A DNA stretch of 9,827 nt from an uncultured Blautia sp. (GTDB taxonomy: Bacteria; Bacillota; Clostridia; Lachnospirales; Lachnospiraceae), in the NCBI GenBank assembly GCA_934437695.1, contig CAKSAW010000039.1, positions 1-9,827 of the forward strand, written 5' to 3'. The notes beneath the pieces are model-generated. The model was not told the DNA's origin and ran no database searches. It saw only the letters and a program-made list of their open reading frames with translations. The first letter of the stretch is position 1. Each line of letters starts with the position of its first letter. Of the stretch, positions 1 through 5,857 are shown one piece after another. The translations under genes and the position numbers were made by a program.

Positions 1-453
1 TTTGGATGGAACCGTAAGAAGAGTGTGGTTGTCTGTGCTGTTCTGGTTGTGATCTTAAGTATTCCATGTGTGCTTGGGTTTAACGTACTTTCCGGATTCC
101 AGCCGTTTGGAGATGGAAGTAACATTATGGATCTGGAGGATTTTATTGTTTCCAATAATCTTCTTCCTCTGGGAAGTCTTGGATATCTTCTGTTCTGTAC
201 AAAAAAGAACGGATGGGGATGGGATAATTTTATCGCAGAAGTAAATGCAGGTTCAGGAATGAAGTTCCCCAAGGCTCTGAAAGGATATGTGGCTTATGGA
301 ATCCCGGCGATCATTATTGTGATTTATCTGAAAGGCTATTATGATAAATTCGCAGGTCTGGGAACTGCTTCGCTGACCGGATGGATGGTCGTGGCACTTG
401 TATTGCTTGGATTTGTGTTCTATTGTGCATCGGATAAGAAAAAAGACAAATAA
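1..453 (+). CDS. Sodium:neurotransmitter symporter family transporter, C-terminal part (5' end outside window)
   Basis: The reading frame is open from the first base, so the gene starts upstream of the window and only about the last 150 residues are visible. The fragment has the character of the C-terminal third of bacterial neurotransmitter:sodium symporters (LeuT/SNF family). A hydrophobic helix comes first (about residues 9-26), then the recognisable IMDLEDFIVSNNLLPLG stretch, a cytoplasmic GWGWDNF segment, and two more hydrophobic helices (roughly 95-115 and 125-145). It ends in a short lysine-rich tail (SDKKKDK). Members of the family import amino acids or related amines with sodium across the inner membrane. 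The substrate-binding helices lie upstream, so the substrate cannot be inferred. The gene ends at a bidirectional terminator that also serves the convergent AraC-family gene. Family assignment is confident; specificity is unknown. Confidence 0.85.
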   Translation, partial: FGWNRKKSVVVCAVLVVILSIPCVLGFNVLSGFQPFGDGSNIMDLEDFIVSNNLLPLGSLGYLLFCTKKNGWGWDNFIAEVNAGSGMKFPKALKGYVAYGIPAIIIVIYLKGYYDKFAGLGTASLTGWMVVALVLLGFVFYCASDKKKDK

Positions 454-457
454 AAAA

Positions 458-504
458 CACAGTCGTAGCTGGAAATAAAATTCAGCTGCGACTGTGCTTT
501 TTTA
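458..504. terminator. Bidirectional intrinsic terminator between convergent genes
   Basis: Bases 458-471 pair with 483-496 over 14 positions, with one G-U wobble, around an 11-base A-rich loop. A T-rich run (498-504) follows on the + strand. A run of six A at 452-457 precedes the stem and gives a T tract on the - strand. The element lies 4 bases after the symporter stop codon and just beyond the stop of the convergent regulator, so it can end transcription in both directions. Confidence 0.9.
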
Positions 505-505
505 T

Positions 506-1363
506 TTATAATAGTTCTGCAGAAGTTCTGTTCTCTTCGCTGGGAGAAGCTTTGAATTGCTTGCGGTATGCCCGGGAAAAAGTACTGTACTCTGAAAATC
601 CACTTTCCAGAGCAGCCTTTGTTACAGGCATTCCCTGGGAAATCAGTGTCCGTGCCATAAGAAGTCTCTTATTTATAATATAATTATGAAGGGTATATCC
701 TGTTTCTTCTTTAAATTTCCGCATCAGGTGATACTTACTTACATAGTATCTGGATGAAAGATTTTCCACAGAGAGATCCCCATTAAGATTGTGGTTGATA
801 TATTGAAGGATATTGGCAATCTGCGAATCAAAGGAAAAGGATTTCTTATCAAAAATGTATTGTTTTTCAAGAAAAATACGGTTGAGGTAAACCATAAATT
901 GAATAAAAAGTGATTGTGTCAGAATATCCTTTCCATATCCATCGGATTTTGCGGAATTTTCCAGCTCAGACAGAATATCCCGCATTTTTTCCTGAAGAGC
1001 AGAGTGCAGTCTGACCAGGTTGTAGCTTCGGTCATTTGCTTTCTGAAAACATTTCAACAGCTCCTGCCAGGGAAGATCATTCTGAATCCAGAGGATGAAA
1101 CGTTCATATGGAACAGAAGGATCAATCTCCGGACGGTGGATCGAATGGCGGCTCACCAGAAGAATATCCCAGGGCTTAAGCTGATATACTTTTCCTTCTA
1201 TATGATAAGCTGCCTTTCCTGAGATAAAGATCACAACTTTATGAAAATCGTGATAGTGGTAGGGGAATTCTTTATTTGTCTGATCCTTGATATGAAAGAG
1301 GCGGAATTCTTCATTCAGATATCCGGTTTTCTCCGTCTGATCGAACTGTTCTGAAAATCTCAT
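506..1363 (-). CDS. AraC-family transcriptional regulator with N-terminal cupin sensor domain
   Basis: This is a 285-residue one-component regulator. The N-terminal half is cupin-like: a histidine-rich HYHDFHKVVIFISGK strand region (about 36-51) and a downstream KPWDILLVSRHSIHRP segment (about 65-80), as in AraC-type ligand-binding barrels. The last 100 residues hold the two helix-turn-helix units of the AraC/XylS DNA-binding domain, roughly 198-222 (SVENLSSRYYVSKYHLMRKF) and 247-274 (ending in SRAYRKQFKASP). I place the start at 1363 rather than the longer in-frame ATG at 1375. A GGAGG lies at 1373-1369 with a 5-base spacer before the ATG at 1363, whereas nothing resembling a binding site lies at a useful distance before 1375. 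It is convergent with the symporter and divergent from dapF. Regulation of the neighbouring symporter is possible but not shown. The ligand is unknown, and the cupin type suggests a sugar or other small metabolite. Confidence 0.9.
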   Translation of the reverse strand: MRFSEQFDQTEKTGYLNEEFRLFHIKDQTNKEFPYHYHDFHKVVIFISGKAAYHIEGKVYQLKPWDILLVSRHSIHRPEIDPSVPYERFILWIQNDLPWQELLKCFQKANDRSYNLVRLHSALQEKMRDILSELENSAKSDGYGKDILTQSLFIQFMVYLNRIFLEKQYIFDKKSFSFDSQIANILQYINHNLNGDLSVENLSSRYYVSKYHLMRKFKEETGYTLHNYIINKRLLMARTLISQGMPVTKAALESGFSEYSTFSRAYRKQFKASPSEENRTSAELL

Positions 1364-1403
1364 TTTATCCTCCATGCGTTGCTATAGGTAAGTTTCCTGT
1401 TTT

Positions 1404-1432
1404 AAGTCTTATCGTGCAGGCACGAATGACTT
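1404..1432. repeat. Interrupted inverted repeat in the araC-type gene's 5' region
   Basis: A perfect 6-bp inverted repeat (1412-1417 with 1420-1425, 2-base centre) sits inside a second 5-bp repeat (1404-1408 with 1428-1432). The two arms are separated by a 3-base/2-base internal loop. The element lies between the candidate -10 box of the regulator gene (1456-1451) and its start codon. It could be an operator, perhaps for autoregulation, or a hairpin in the 5' untranslated region. It has no T tract on either strand, so it is not a terminator. Confidence 0.5.
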
Positions 1433-1450
1433 TCTGACATTTGTCCTGAT

Positions 1451-1456
1451 ATTATA
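1451..1456 (-). promoter_or_regulatory. Candidate -10 box for the AraC-family gene
   Basis: Read on the - strand, 1456-1451 is a perfect TATAAT about 88 bases upstream of the preferred ATG at 1363. At 17-18 bases spacing the -35 region (about 1474-1480) matches the consensus poorly, as is common for promoters that depend on an activator. No TG extension is present. Confidence 0.45.
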
Positions 1457-1490
1457 GTAACATTTTTTGAGAAAATATGCTACAAAGATA

Positions 1491-1519
1491 TTGACATTAT
1501 TACACGATGATAGTATCAT
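1491..1519 (+). promoter_or_regulatory. Strong sigma-A promoter for a short structured transcript
   Basis: TTGACA at 1491-1496 matches the -35 consensus perfectly. After a 17-base spacer, TATCAT at 1514-1519 matches the -10 at five of six positions. The predicted start site is near 1526, which coincides with the 5' arm of a perfect hairpin. No protein gene starts before the intrinsic terminator at 1611-1649, so the promoter seems to serve a short RNA or leader. Confidence 0.7.
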
Positions 1520-1599
1520 ACAAATACAAAGTAATCGTAAAAACTTTGTAACTATTTCAAAATGGGGTAAAGAAATAGAAAACAGAACAGAGAGGAGTG

Positions 1600-1632
1600 A
1601 TGGCATGTAAGGCTGTTATATCAAAATGTTGA
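1600..1632 (+). CDS. Possible leader peptide MACKAVISKC (10 codons)
   Basis: A 10-codon frame opens at 1600 and stops at TGA 1630-1632. The AGGAG at 1593-1597 is only 2 bases from this ATG, which is too close for efficient initiation. The same AGGAG is ideally spaced (7 bases) from the overlapping ATG at 1605, which is followed at once by TAA. The TGA of the longer frame is the first three bases of the 3' arm of the terminator, so a ribosome there would affect folding. The frame is short enough to occur by chance, and I list it only because it sits in a promoter-to-terminator leader. Confidence 0.2.
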   Translation: MACKAVISKC

Positions 1633-1649
1633 TATAATGGTCTTTTTTT
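1611..1649 (+). terminator. Intrinsic terminator of the short transcript
   Basis: A perfect 8-bp stem (1616-1623 with 1630-1637, 6-base loop) extends outward by five further pairs (1611-1615 with 1638-1642), including three G-U wobbles. Seven T follow at 1643-1649. The upper stem is A+T-rich, so the terminator may be leaky, which would allow read-through into dapF. Confidence 0.7.
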
Positions 1650-1662
1650 GCGCGTTTTTATT

Positions 1663-1691
1663 CTGAAATACAGCATTTTTTGCAATATAAT
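1663..1691 (+). promoter_or_regulatory. Candidate dapF promoter P1
   Basis: TATAAT at 1686-1691 is a perfect -10 box. CTGAAA at 1663-1668, 17 bases upstream, matches the -35 consensus at four of six positions. It lies just after the intrinsic terminator and gives dapF a start independent of the short upstream transcript. The untranslated leader would be about 145 bases. Confidence 0.45.
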
Positions 1692-1706
1692 GCGCATTTT
1701 AAATCA

Positions 1707-1735
1707 TATACATGGTAAAAATAATCGCATATAAT
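1707..1735 (+). promoter_or_regulatory. Candidate dapF promoter P2
   Basis: A second perfect TATAAT lies at 1730-1735, with TATACA at 1707-1712 (four of six -35 matches) at exactly 17 bases. A third TATAAT at 1780-1785 has no acceptable -35 box. The stretch 1650-1827 is very A+T-rich, so some of these boxes may be chance. Apart from them I see no gene and no recognisable RNA structure there. Confidence 0.4.
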
Positions 1736-1844
1736 AAATCTTAAGTAAGGCACAGCAGAAGATATGTGTCTGCAGAGTATATAATGAACGGTAATGTGAA
1801 TACAGAAATAGAAGTATAGATTATAGCAGGAGAGGGATGCGGTT

Positions 1845-2693
1845 ATGGCAAATACAATTATTATGAGCAAATATCAGGGACTTGGAAATGATTATCTGAT
1901 CCTGGATCCGAATAAAAATAAAGTACAGCTTCAGGGAAAAAAAGTTGCACTTCTCTGCAGGAGAGGCTTTGGACTGGGTGCAGACGGTGTGCTTTATGGT
2001 CCTGTAGAGATCAACGGAAAACTGGGTGTGCGCATTTTTAATGCAGATGGAAGTGAAGCTGCTATCAGTGGAAATGGTGTCCGTATTTTTGCCAAATATC
2101 TGATGGATAATGAATATATCATTGAGAAAAAATTTGATATTGAGACTATGTCCGGCACGATTCATGTAGAGTGTCTGAACAGCCGTGCAACAGAGTTTAA
2201 GGTAAATATGGGAAAATCATCTTTTATTTCCAGTGATATCCCTGTTTCAGGTGAGGTACGTGAAGTAATTAAAGAAGGCTTTGTGTTCCATGGAAAAGAG
2301 TATAAAGCCACCTGCCTGACAGTAGGTAATCCACACTGCATTATCTTTACAGATAATGTAAGTGCAGAAGCCGTAAAAAGTCTGGGACCTTATGTGGAAA
2401 ACGCAGATGAATTTCCTGAGAGAATGAATCTGCAGATCTGCCGTCAGATCGATAAGGGCAATCTGGATATTGAGATCTGGGAAAGAGGTTCCGGATATAC
2501 AAAAGCATCCGGAACAGGAAGCTGTGCAGCAGCTGCAGCAGCATATAGGCTTGGTCTGGTAGAATCCAGGATTAATGTAAATCAGCCCGGTGGAATGATT
2601 CAGATTAATATTGAAGAAGATGGAACTATCTATATGACAGGAACCGTGGGATATATCGCAGATGTGAGTATTGCAGAAAGCTTCTTCTCATAA
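1845..2693 (+). CDS. dapF: Diaminopimelate epimerase family protein with both catalytic Cys positions replaced by Ser
   Basis: This is a 282-residue protein of normal length for DapF, which interconverts LL- and meso-diaminopimelate in lysine and peptidoglycan synthesis. The family landmarks are clear: KYQGLGNDY near the N terminus, RRGFGLGADGVL (about 39-50), NADGSEAA (about 67-74), GNPHCI in the middle and the ERGSGYTKASGTGS segment near 212-226. Known DapF enzymes use a two-base mechanism with a Cys in a CGNG motif and another in a CGTG motif. Here these read SGNG (Ser75, codon AGT at 2067) and SGTG (Ser222, codon TCC at 2508), with a Cys at 227 instead. The fold assignment is firm, but epimerase activity is in doubt. 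AGGAGAGG at 1828-1835 supports the ATG at 1845. The ATG at 1863 would give the more usual N terminus but lacks a site at the right spacing. I see no terminator after the stop; prfB follows after 144 bases. Confidence 0.8.
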   Translation: MANTIIMSKYQGLGNDYLILDPNKNKVQLQGKKVALLCRRGFGLGADGVLYGPVEINGKLGVRIFNADGSEAAISGNGVRIFAKYLMDNEYIIEKKFDIETMSGTIHVECLNSRATEFKVNMGKSSFISSDIPVSGEVREVIKEGFVFHGKEYKATCLTVGNPHCIIFTDNVSAEAVKSLGPYVENADEFPERMNLQICRQIDKGNLDIEIWERGSGYTKASGTGSCAAAAAAYRLGLVESRINVNQPGGMIQINIEEDGTIYMTGTVGYIADVSIAESFFS

Positions 2694-2701
2694 GTTTATA
2701 A

Positions 2702-2730
2702 TTGTAATTCTGCTGAAGATATGCTATTAT
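2702..2730 (+). promoter_or_regulatory. Extended -10 promoter for prfB
   Basis: TTGTAA at 2702-2707 (four of six) is followed after 17 bases by TATTAT at 2725-2730 (five of six), with TGC directly before the -10 box, which is the extended -10 signature. It starts 8 bases after the dapF stop. The predicted start near 2737 gives prfB a leader of about 100 bases in which I see no strong structure. Confidence 0.6.
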
Positions 2731-2837
2731 TTTAACCAAACTGTGGAGCAGATCAACAGTGAAGAGGATGATTTTAATTCCTGATCAAACAGCGAAACAG
2801 TTATAAATAGTATATTTAAAAGAAAGTGGGTGAAGCT

Positions 2838-3948
2838 GTGGTTGAATTAGACCAGTTCAAGAGCATTCTTGCAACTTATACAGAACCATTAGTGGAAGTG
2901 AGGGATTCACTTTGACCTCGCTAACAAAGAGCAGAAGGTCGAAGAATTAGAGCGCGAGATGGAAGCGCCTGATTTCTGGGATGATGCAGAAGTTTCCCAG
3001 AGAAAAATGAAAGAATTAAAAGATATGAAAGATGACATGGAGACCTATCAGAATCTGGTTACACAGATGGAAGATATGGAAACCATGATCGAGATGGGAT
3101 ATGAGGAGAACGATCCTGCACTGATTCCTGAGATTCAGGAGATGATGGATGAGTTTCAGAGGGATTTTGACAGTATCCGCATCAAGACACTTCTTTCAGG
3201 TGAATATGACAGTGAGAACGCTATTATCAAGCTGAATGCAGGTGCCGGCGGAACAGAAGCCTGTGACTGGTGCGGTATGCTTTACCGTATGTACAGCCGC
3301 TGGGTAGATAAGAAGGGATTCAGTCTGGAAGTATTGGATTATCTGGACGGTGATGAGGCAGGTATTAAATCTGTTACTTTCCAGGTAAACGGAACAAATG
3401 CTTATGGTTATCTGAAATCTGAGAAGGGAGTTCACCGTCTGGTGCGTATCTCTCCTTTTAATGCTGCAGGTAAACGCCAGACTTCTTTTGTGTCCTGCGA
3501 TGTTATGCCGGATATCAAGAAGGATCTGGATGTAGAGATCAATGATGACGATATCCGTATTGATACTTACCGAAGCAGTGGTGCCGGTGGACAGCATATC
3601 AACAAAACATCATCTGCCATCCGTATTACGCATTTCCCGACCGGAATTGTAGTACAGTGTCAGAATGAGCGTTCCCAGCATATGAATAAAGATAAAGCCA
3701 TGCAGATGCTGAAAGCCAAGCTGTATCTTCTTAAACAGCAGGAAGCAGAAGAGAAGCTTTCAGGTATCCGTGGTGAAGTGACAGATATCGGATGGGGAAA
3801 TCAGATCCGTTCTTATGTAATGCAGCCGTATACTATGGTCAAGGATCATCGTACAAATGAAGAGACCGGAAATGTGGATGCAGTACTTGATGGAGGAATC
3901 GATCTCTTTATCAATGCATATCTGAAGTGGATCGCACTGAAGAAATAA
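2838..3948 (+). CDS. prfB: Peptide chain release factor 2, expressed by +1 programmed frameshift
   Basis: RF2 recognises UAA and UGA in the ribosomal A site and triggers hydrolysis of peptidyl-tRNA. The coding region is 2838-2912 joined to 2914-3948, giving 369 residues. The zero frame starts at GTG 2838 (VVELDQFKSILATYTEPLV...), runs 25 codons to CTT and then meets TGA at 2913-2915. Skipping T2913 continues as DLANKEQKVEELEREMEAP, which is typical RF2 sequence. A call starting at the ATG at 2959 would lose the first 40 residues. The stop-codon recognition tripeptide SPF falls at residues 205-207 and the catalytic GGQ at 250-252, the same numbers as in E. coli RF2, which confirms the join. 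The GTG start follows AAGTGGGTGA (2824-2833), a weak ribosome binding site. The gene has its own promoter and terminator. Feedback control by RF2 concentration follows from the frameshift. Confidence 0.95.
2898..2916 (+). promoter_or_regulatory. RF2 programmed +1 frameshift site
   Basis: The in-frame TGA at 2913-2915 follows CTT and is followed by C, the usual CTT-TGA-C slip site. When RF2 is scarce, the tRNA on CUU slips to UUU and translation goes on at GAC (2914). The upstream Shine-Dalgarno-like stretch GTGAGGG (2898-2904) ends 5 bases before CTT. In E. coli the corresponding gap is 3 bases, so the stimulatory spacing differs here. Confidence 0.9.
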
Positions 3949-3956
3949 AAATGGGT

Positions 3957-4000
3957 AAGGCAGTCTGAATTTATGACTGCCTTTTCTGTTTTTATTTTTT
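3957..4000 (+). terminator. Intrinsic terminator of prfB
   Basis: A perfect 9-bp stem (3957-3965 with 3975-3983) with a 9-base loop is followed by a T-rich stretch that includes runs of five and six T up to 4000. It begins 8 bases after the prfB stop and separates prfB from the ACT-hom pair. Confidence 0.85.
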
Positions 4001-4001
4001 C

Positions 4002-4028
4002 TTGCGTATTTTTATTTCCTGTGATAAT
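4002..4028 (+). promoter_or_regulatory. Candidate extended -10 promoter for the ACT-hom operon
   Basis: TG at 4020-4021, one base, then GATAAT at 4023-4028 (five of six) form an extended -10 element. TTGCGT at 4002-4007 resembles a -35 box but is only 15 bases away. The start would be near 4035, about 45 bases before the ATG at 4081. Confidence 0.4.
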
Positions 4029-4080
4029 ATATCCAGTGTATAAAAACATATGTCTTTTAAGAACGGACAGGTAAATTAAT

Positions 4081-4536
4081 ATGCAAAAAACATTATCAGA
4101 GAAAAAGAAATATTTCGTAGTAAGAGAACGGGCAGTTCCGGAAGTTCTTCTGAAGGTTGTAGAGGCGAAGAAACTTCTGGATTCCGGCAAGGCAGATACT
4201 GTGCAGGATGCAGCAGAGCGTACAGGGATCAGCAGAAGCTCTTTCTACAAATACAAGGACGACATTTTCCCATTTCATGAAGAAACAAGAGGAAAGACGA
4301 TCACATTTATTATCCAGATGGATGACGAACCGGGGCTTTTATCGGTTGTTCTGCAGACGATCGCGCGGTTTCACGGAAACATTCTGACCATTCATCAGAG
4401 TATTCCCATCAATGGGGTTGCAACACTTACTTTAAGTGTGGATATTCTTCCGGGTGAGGGAGATGCAGAAGCAATGGTAGAAAAGATTGAACAAAATGAA
4501 GGAATTCATTATCTGAAAATATTAGGCAGGGAGTAA
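4081..4536 (+). CDS. UPF0735-type ACT domain protein (PheB-like), probable regulator linked to homoserine dehydrogenase
   Basis: This is a 151-residue protein in two parts. Residues about 35-64 (DTVQDAAERTGISRSSFYKYKD and flanks) look like a small helix-turn-helix. Residues about 71-149 form an ACT domain, with the ligand-site MDDEPGLLSVVL turn at about 80-91 and strands NILTIHQSIPI and VATLTLSVDI. This matches the UPF0735 family (B. subtilis PheB), often found beside aromatic or aspartate-family biosynthesis genes. ACT domains bind amino acids. The stop codon lies 6 bases before hom, so the two are co-transcribed and probably translationally coupled. A plausible role is sensing threonine or another amino acid and modulating Hom or transcription, but this is inferred from position. 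The ribosome binding site (AGG at 4069-4071) is weak. Confidence 0.85.
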   Translation: MQKTLSEKKKYFVVRERAVPEVLLKVVEAKKLLDSGKADTVQDAAERTGISRSSFYKYKDDIFPFHEETRGKTITFIIQMDDEPGLLSVVLQTIARFHGNILTIHQSIPINGVATLTLSVDILPGEGDAEAMVEKIEQNEGIHYLKILGRE

Positions 4537-4542
4537 GAGACA

Positions 4543-5757
4543 ATGATCAATGTAGCAATTTTAGGATATGGCACAGTTGGAAGCGGTGTATTTGAGGTAT
4601 TAAGTGAAAATAAAGAGAGTATTTCCAGACGTGCAGGACAGGAGCTTAATGTAAAGTATGTTCTGGATCTCCGGGAGTTTCCGGGACAGCCTGTAGAGAA
4701 GGTTCTTGTTCATGATTATGAACAGATTGTCAATGATCCGGAGATTGATATTATAGTAGAAGTAATGGGTGGTGTGGAACCGGCTTTTACTTTTGTAAAA
4801 AAAGCACTTCTGGCAGGAAAAAGTGTCTGCACTTCCAATAAGGCTCTGGTAGCCAAGCATGGCCGTGAGCTGATGGATATTGCAAAGGAAAAGAGCATTA
4901 ACTTTTTATTTGAGGCAAGCTGTGGCGGAGGAATTCCTATCATCCGTGTGATAAACTCTTCTCTTACAGGAGATGAAATCGACGAAGTGACCGGTATTCT
5001 GAACGGTACAACTAACTATATGCTCTATAAGATGAGTACAGAAGGCTGCGAATTTGATACTGTATTAAAAGAGGCTCAGCAGAAGGGCTATGCAGAGGCA
5101 GACCCGACTGCAGATATAGAAGGCTATGATGCATGCCGTAAGATTGCAATACTTTCCTCTCTTGCTTATGAGAGATATTTTAACTTTGAAGATATCTATA
5201 CAGAAGGAATCACAAAGATCACACCGGAAGATATGGAATATGCTGCAAAGCTTGGCAGAACGATCAAGCTTCTTGGAACCAGCAAAAGAGAGGCGGATGG
5301 AAGCTGTTATGCAATGGTCGCACCTTTCCTTGTTGGACAGGACAGCCCGCTTTACAGTGTGAATGACGTATTCAATGCAGTATTTGTACATGGAAATATG
5401 CTGGGAGATGCTATGTTCTATGGAAGCGGTGCGGGCAAACTGCCTACAGCAAGTGCCGTAGTTGGTGACATCGTAGATGCTGCAAAACATCTTCATGTCA
5501 ATATTGTGACTAACTGGAACAGCACTCCTGCAGTACTCAAGCCTCTGGATGAAGTGAAGGGAAGATTTTTTGTAAGGATTAAGAAGGATGCAGCCAAAGA
5601 AGCTGAGAGGATATTCGGTAATGTAGAGATCATCAGTCTGGAACAGCTTCCGCAGGAATGTGCATTTATCACTGATGAGATGACACAGGGAGAATTTGAG
5701 GCGAAGTGTGGTATGCTTGATGGTCAGCTAATTGCAAAGATTCGTGTAAAAGATTGA
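4543..5757 (+). CDS. hom: Homoserine dehydrogenase, with short degenerate C-terminal domain
   Basis: Hom reduces aspartate semialdehyde to homoserine with NAD(P)H, the branch point to threonine and methionine. The 404 residues start with a Rossmann nucleotide-binding loop (GYGTVGSG, 8-15). TSNKALVAKHG follows, then EASCGGGIPIIRVINSSLTGDEIDEVTGILNGTTNYML (split here by sense: EASCGGGIPII, then LNGTTNYML). The family signature KGYAEADPTADIEGYDACRK occupies 181-200, including the catalytic-region Lys and Asp residues. The C-terminal 66 residues begin RFFVRI at 341, where monofunctional Gram-positive enzymes such as B. subtilis Hom (433 residues) carry an ACT domain. This one is shorter and lacks the usual PGVL-type ligand turn. 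GGGAG at 4529-4533, inside the end of the preceding gene, is 9 bases from the ATG. Catalytic assignment is firm. Confidence 0.95.
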   Translation: MINVAILGYGTVGSGVFEVLSENKESISRRAGQELNVKYVLDLREFPGQPVEKVLVHDYEQIVNDPEIDIIVEVMGGVEPAFTFVKKALLAGKSVCTSNKALVAKHGRELMDIAKEKSINFLFEASCGGGIPIIRVINSSLTGDEIDEVTGILNGTTNYMLYKMSTEGCEFDTVLKEAQQKGYAEADPTADIEGYDACRKIAILSSLAYERYFNFEDIYTEGITKITPEDMEYAAKLGRTIKLLGTSKREADGSCYAMVAPFLVGQDSPLYSVNDVFNAVFVHGNMLGDAMFYGSGAGKLPTASAVVGDIVDAAKHLHVNIVTNWNSTPAVLKPLDEVKGRFFVRIKKDAAKEAERIFGNVEIISLEQLPQECAFITDEMTQGEFEAKCGMLDGQLIAKIRVKD

Positions 5758-5857
5758 TAAATTTGCAGATTTCGTGTATCATAGACATTGCTTGATAAGG
5801 TGGACGCTGATACATAATTTTAGATAAATATTTGTACAGTGACTGCTGTAAAATAAA

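Larger units (their letters stand above)
1526..1649 (+). ncRNA. Candidate small structured RNA or attenuated leader, about 124 nt, unassigned
   Basis: The unit is bounded by a near-consensus promoter and an intrinsic terminator. Three hairpins follow one another. The first is a perfect 8-bp stem (1525-1532 with 1543-1550, 10-base loop). The second is a perfect 7-bp stem (1552-1558 with 1572-1578, 13-base loop containing GGGG). The third is the terminator stem. Between the second hairpin and the terminator lies unpaired purine-rich RNA with a Shine-Dalgarno-like AGGAG at 1593-1597. This is followed by ATG at 1600 (10 codons, MACKAVISKC, then TGA at 1630) and by ATG at 1605 directly followed by TAA. 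I recognise no known riboswitch or T-box motif, and no lysine-riboswitch core. It could be an independent small RNA, a translated attenuator upstream of dapF, or a remnant. The existence of the unit is fairly well supported; its function is not known. Confidence 0.5.

Noticed and set aside
1364..1375. Longer AraC-family start at 1375
   Set aside because: That ATG overlaps the GGAGG that serves the ATG at 1363 and has no binding site of its own at a useful distance.
1837..1839. ATG at 1837 as the dapF start
   Set aside because: It is out of frame with dapF and stops after nine codons.
1409..1870. Open frames on the - strand (1409-1606 and 1658-1870) in the araC-dapF gap
   Set aside because: Composition is A+T-driven with many Cys, Ile and Tyr residues and no recognisable domain, and no good ribosome binding site was seen. 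They cross the promoter and terminator elements.
2838..2958. Stop codon in the 5' part of prfB as evidence of a pseudogene
   Set aside because: The CTT-TGA-C context and the perfect RF2 sequence on both sides show the conserved programmed +1 frameshift.
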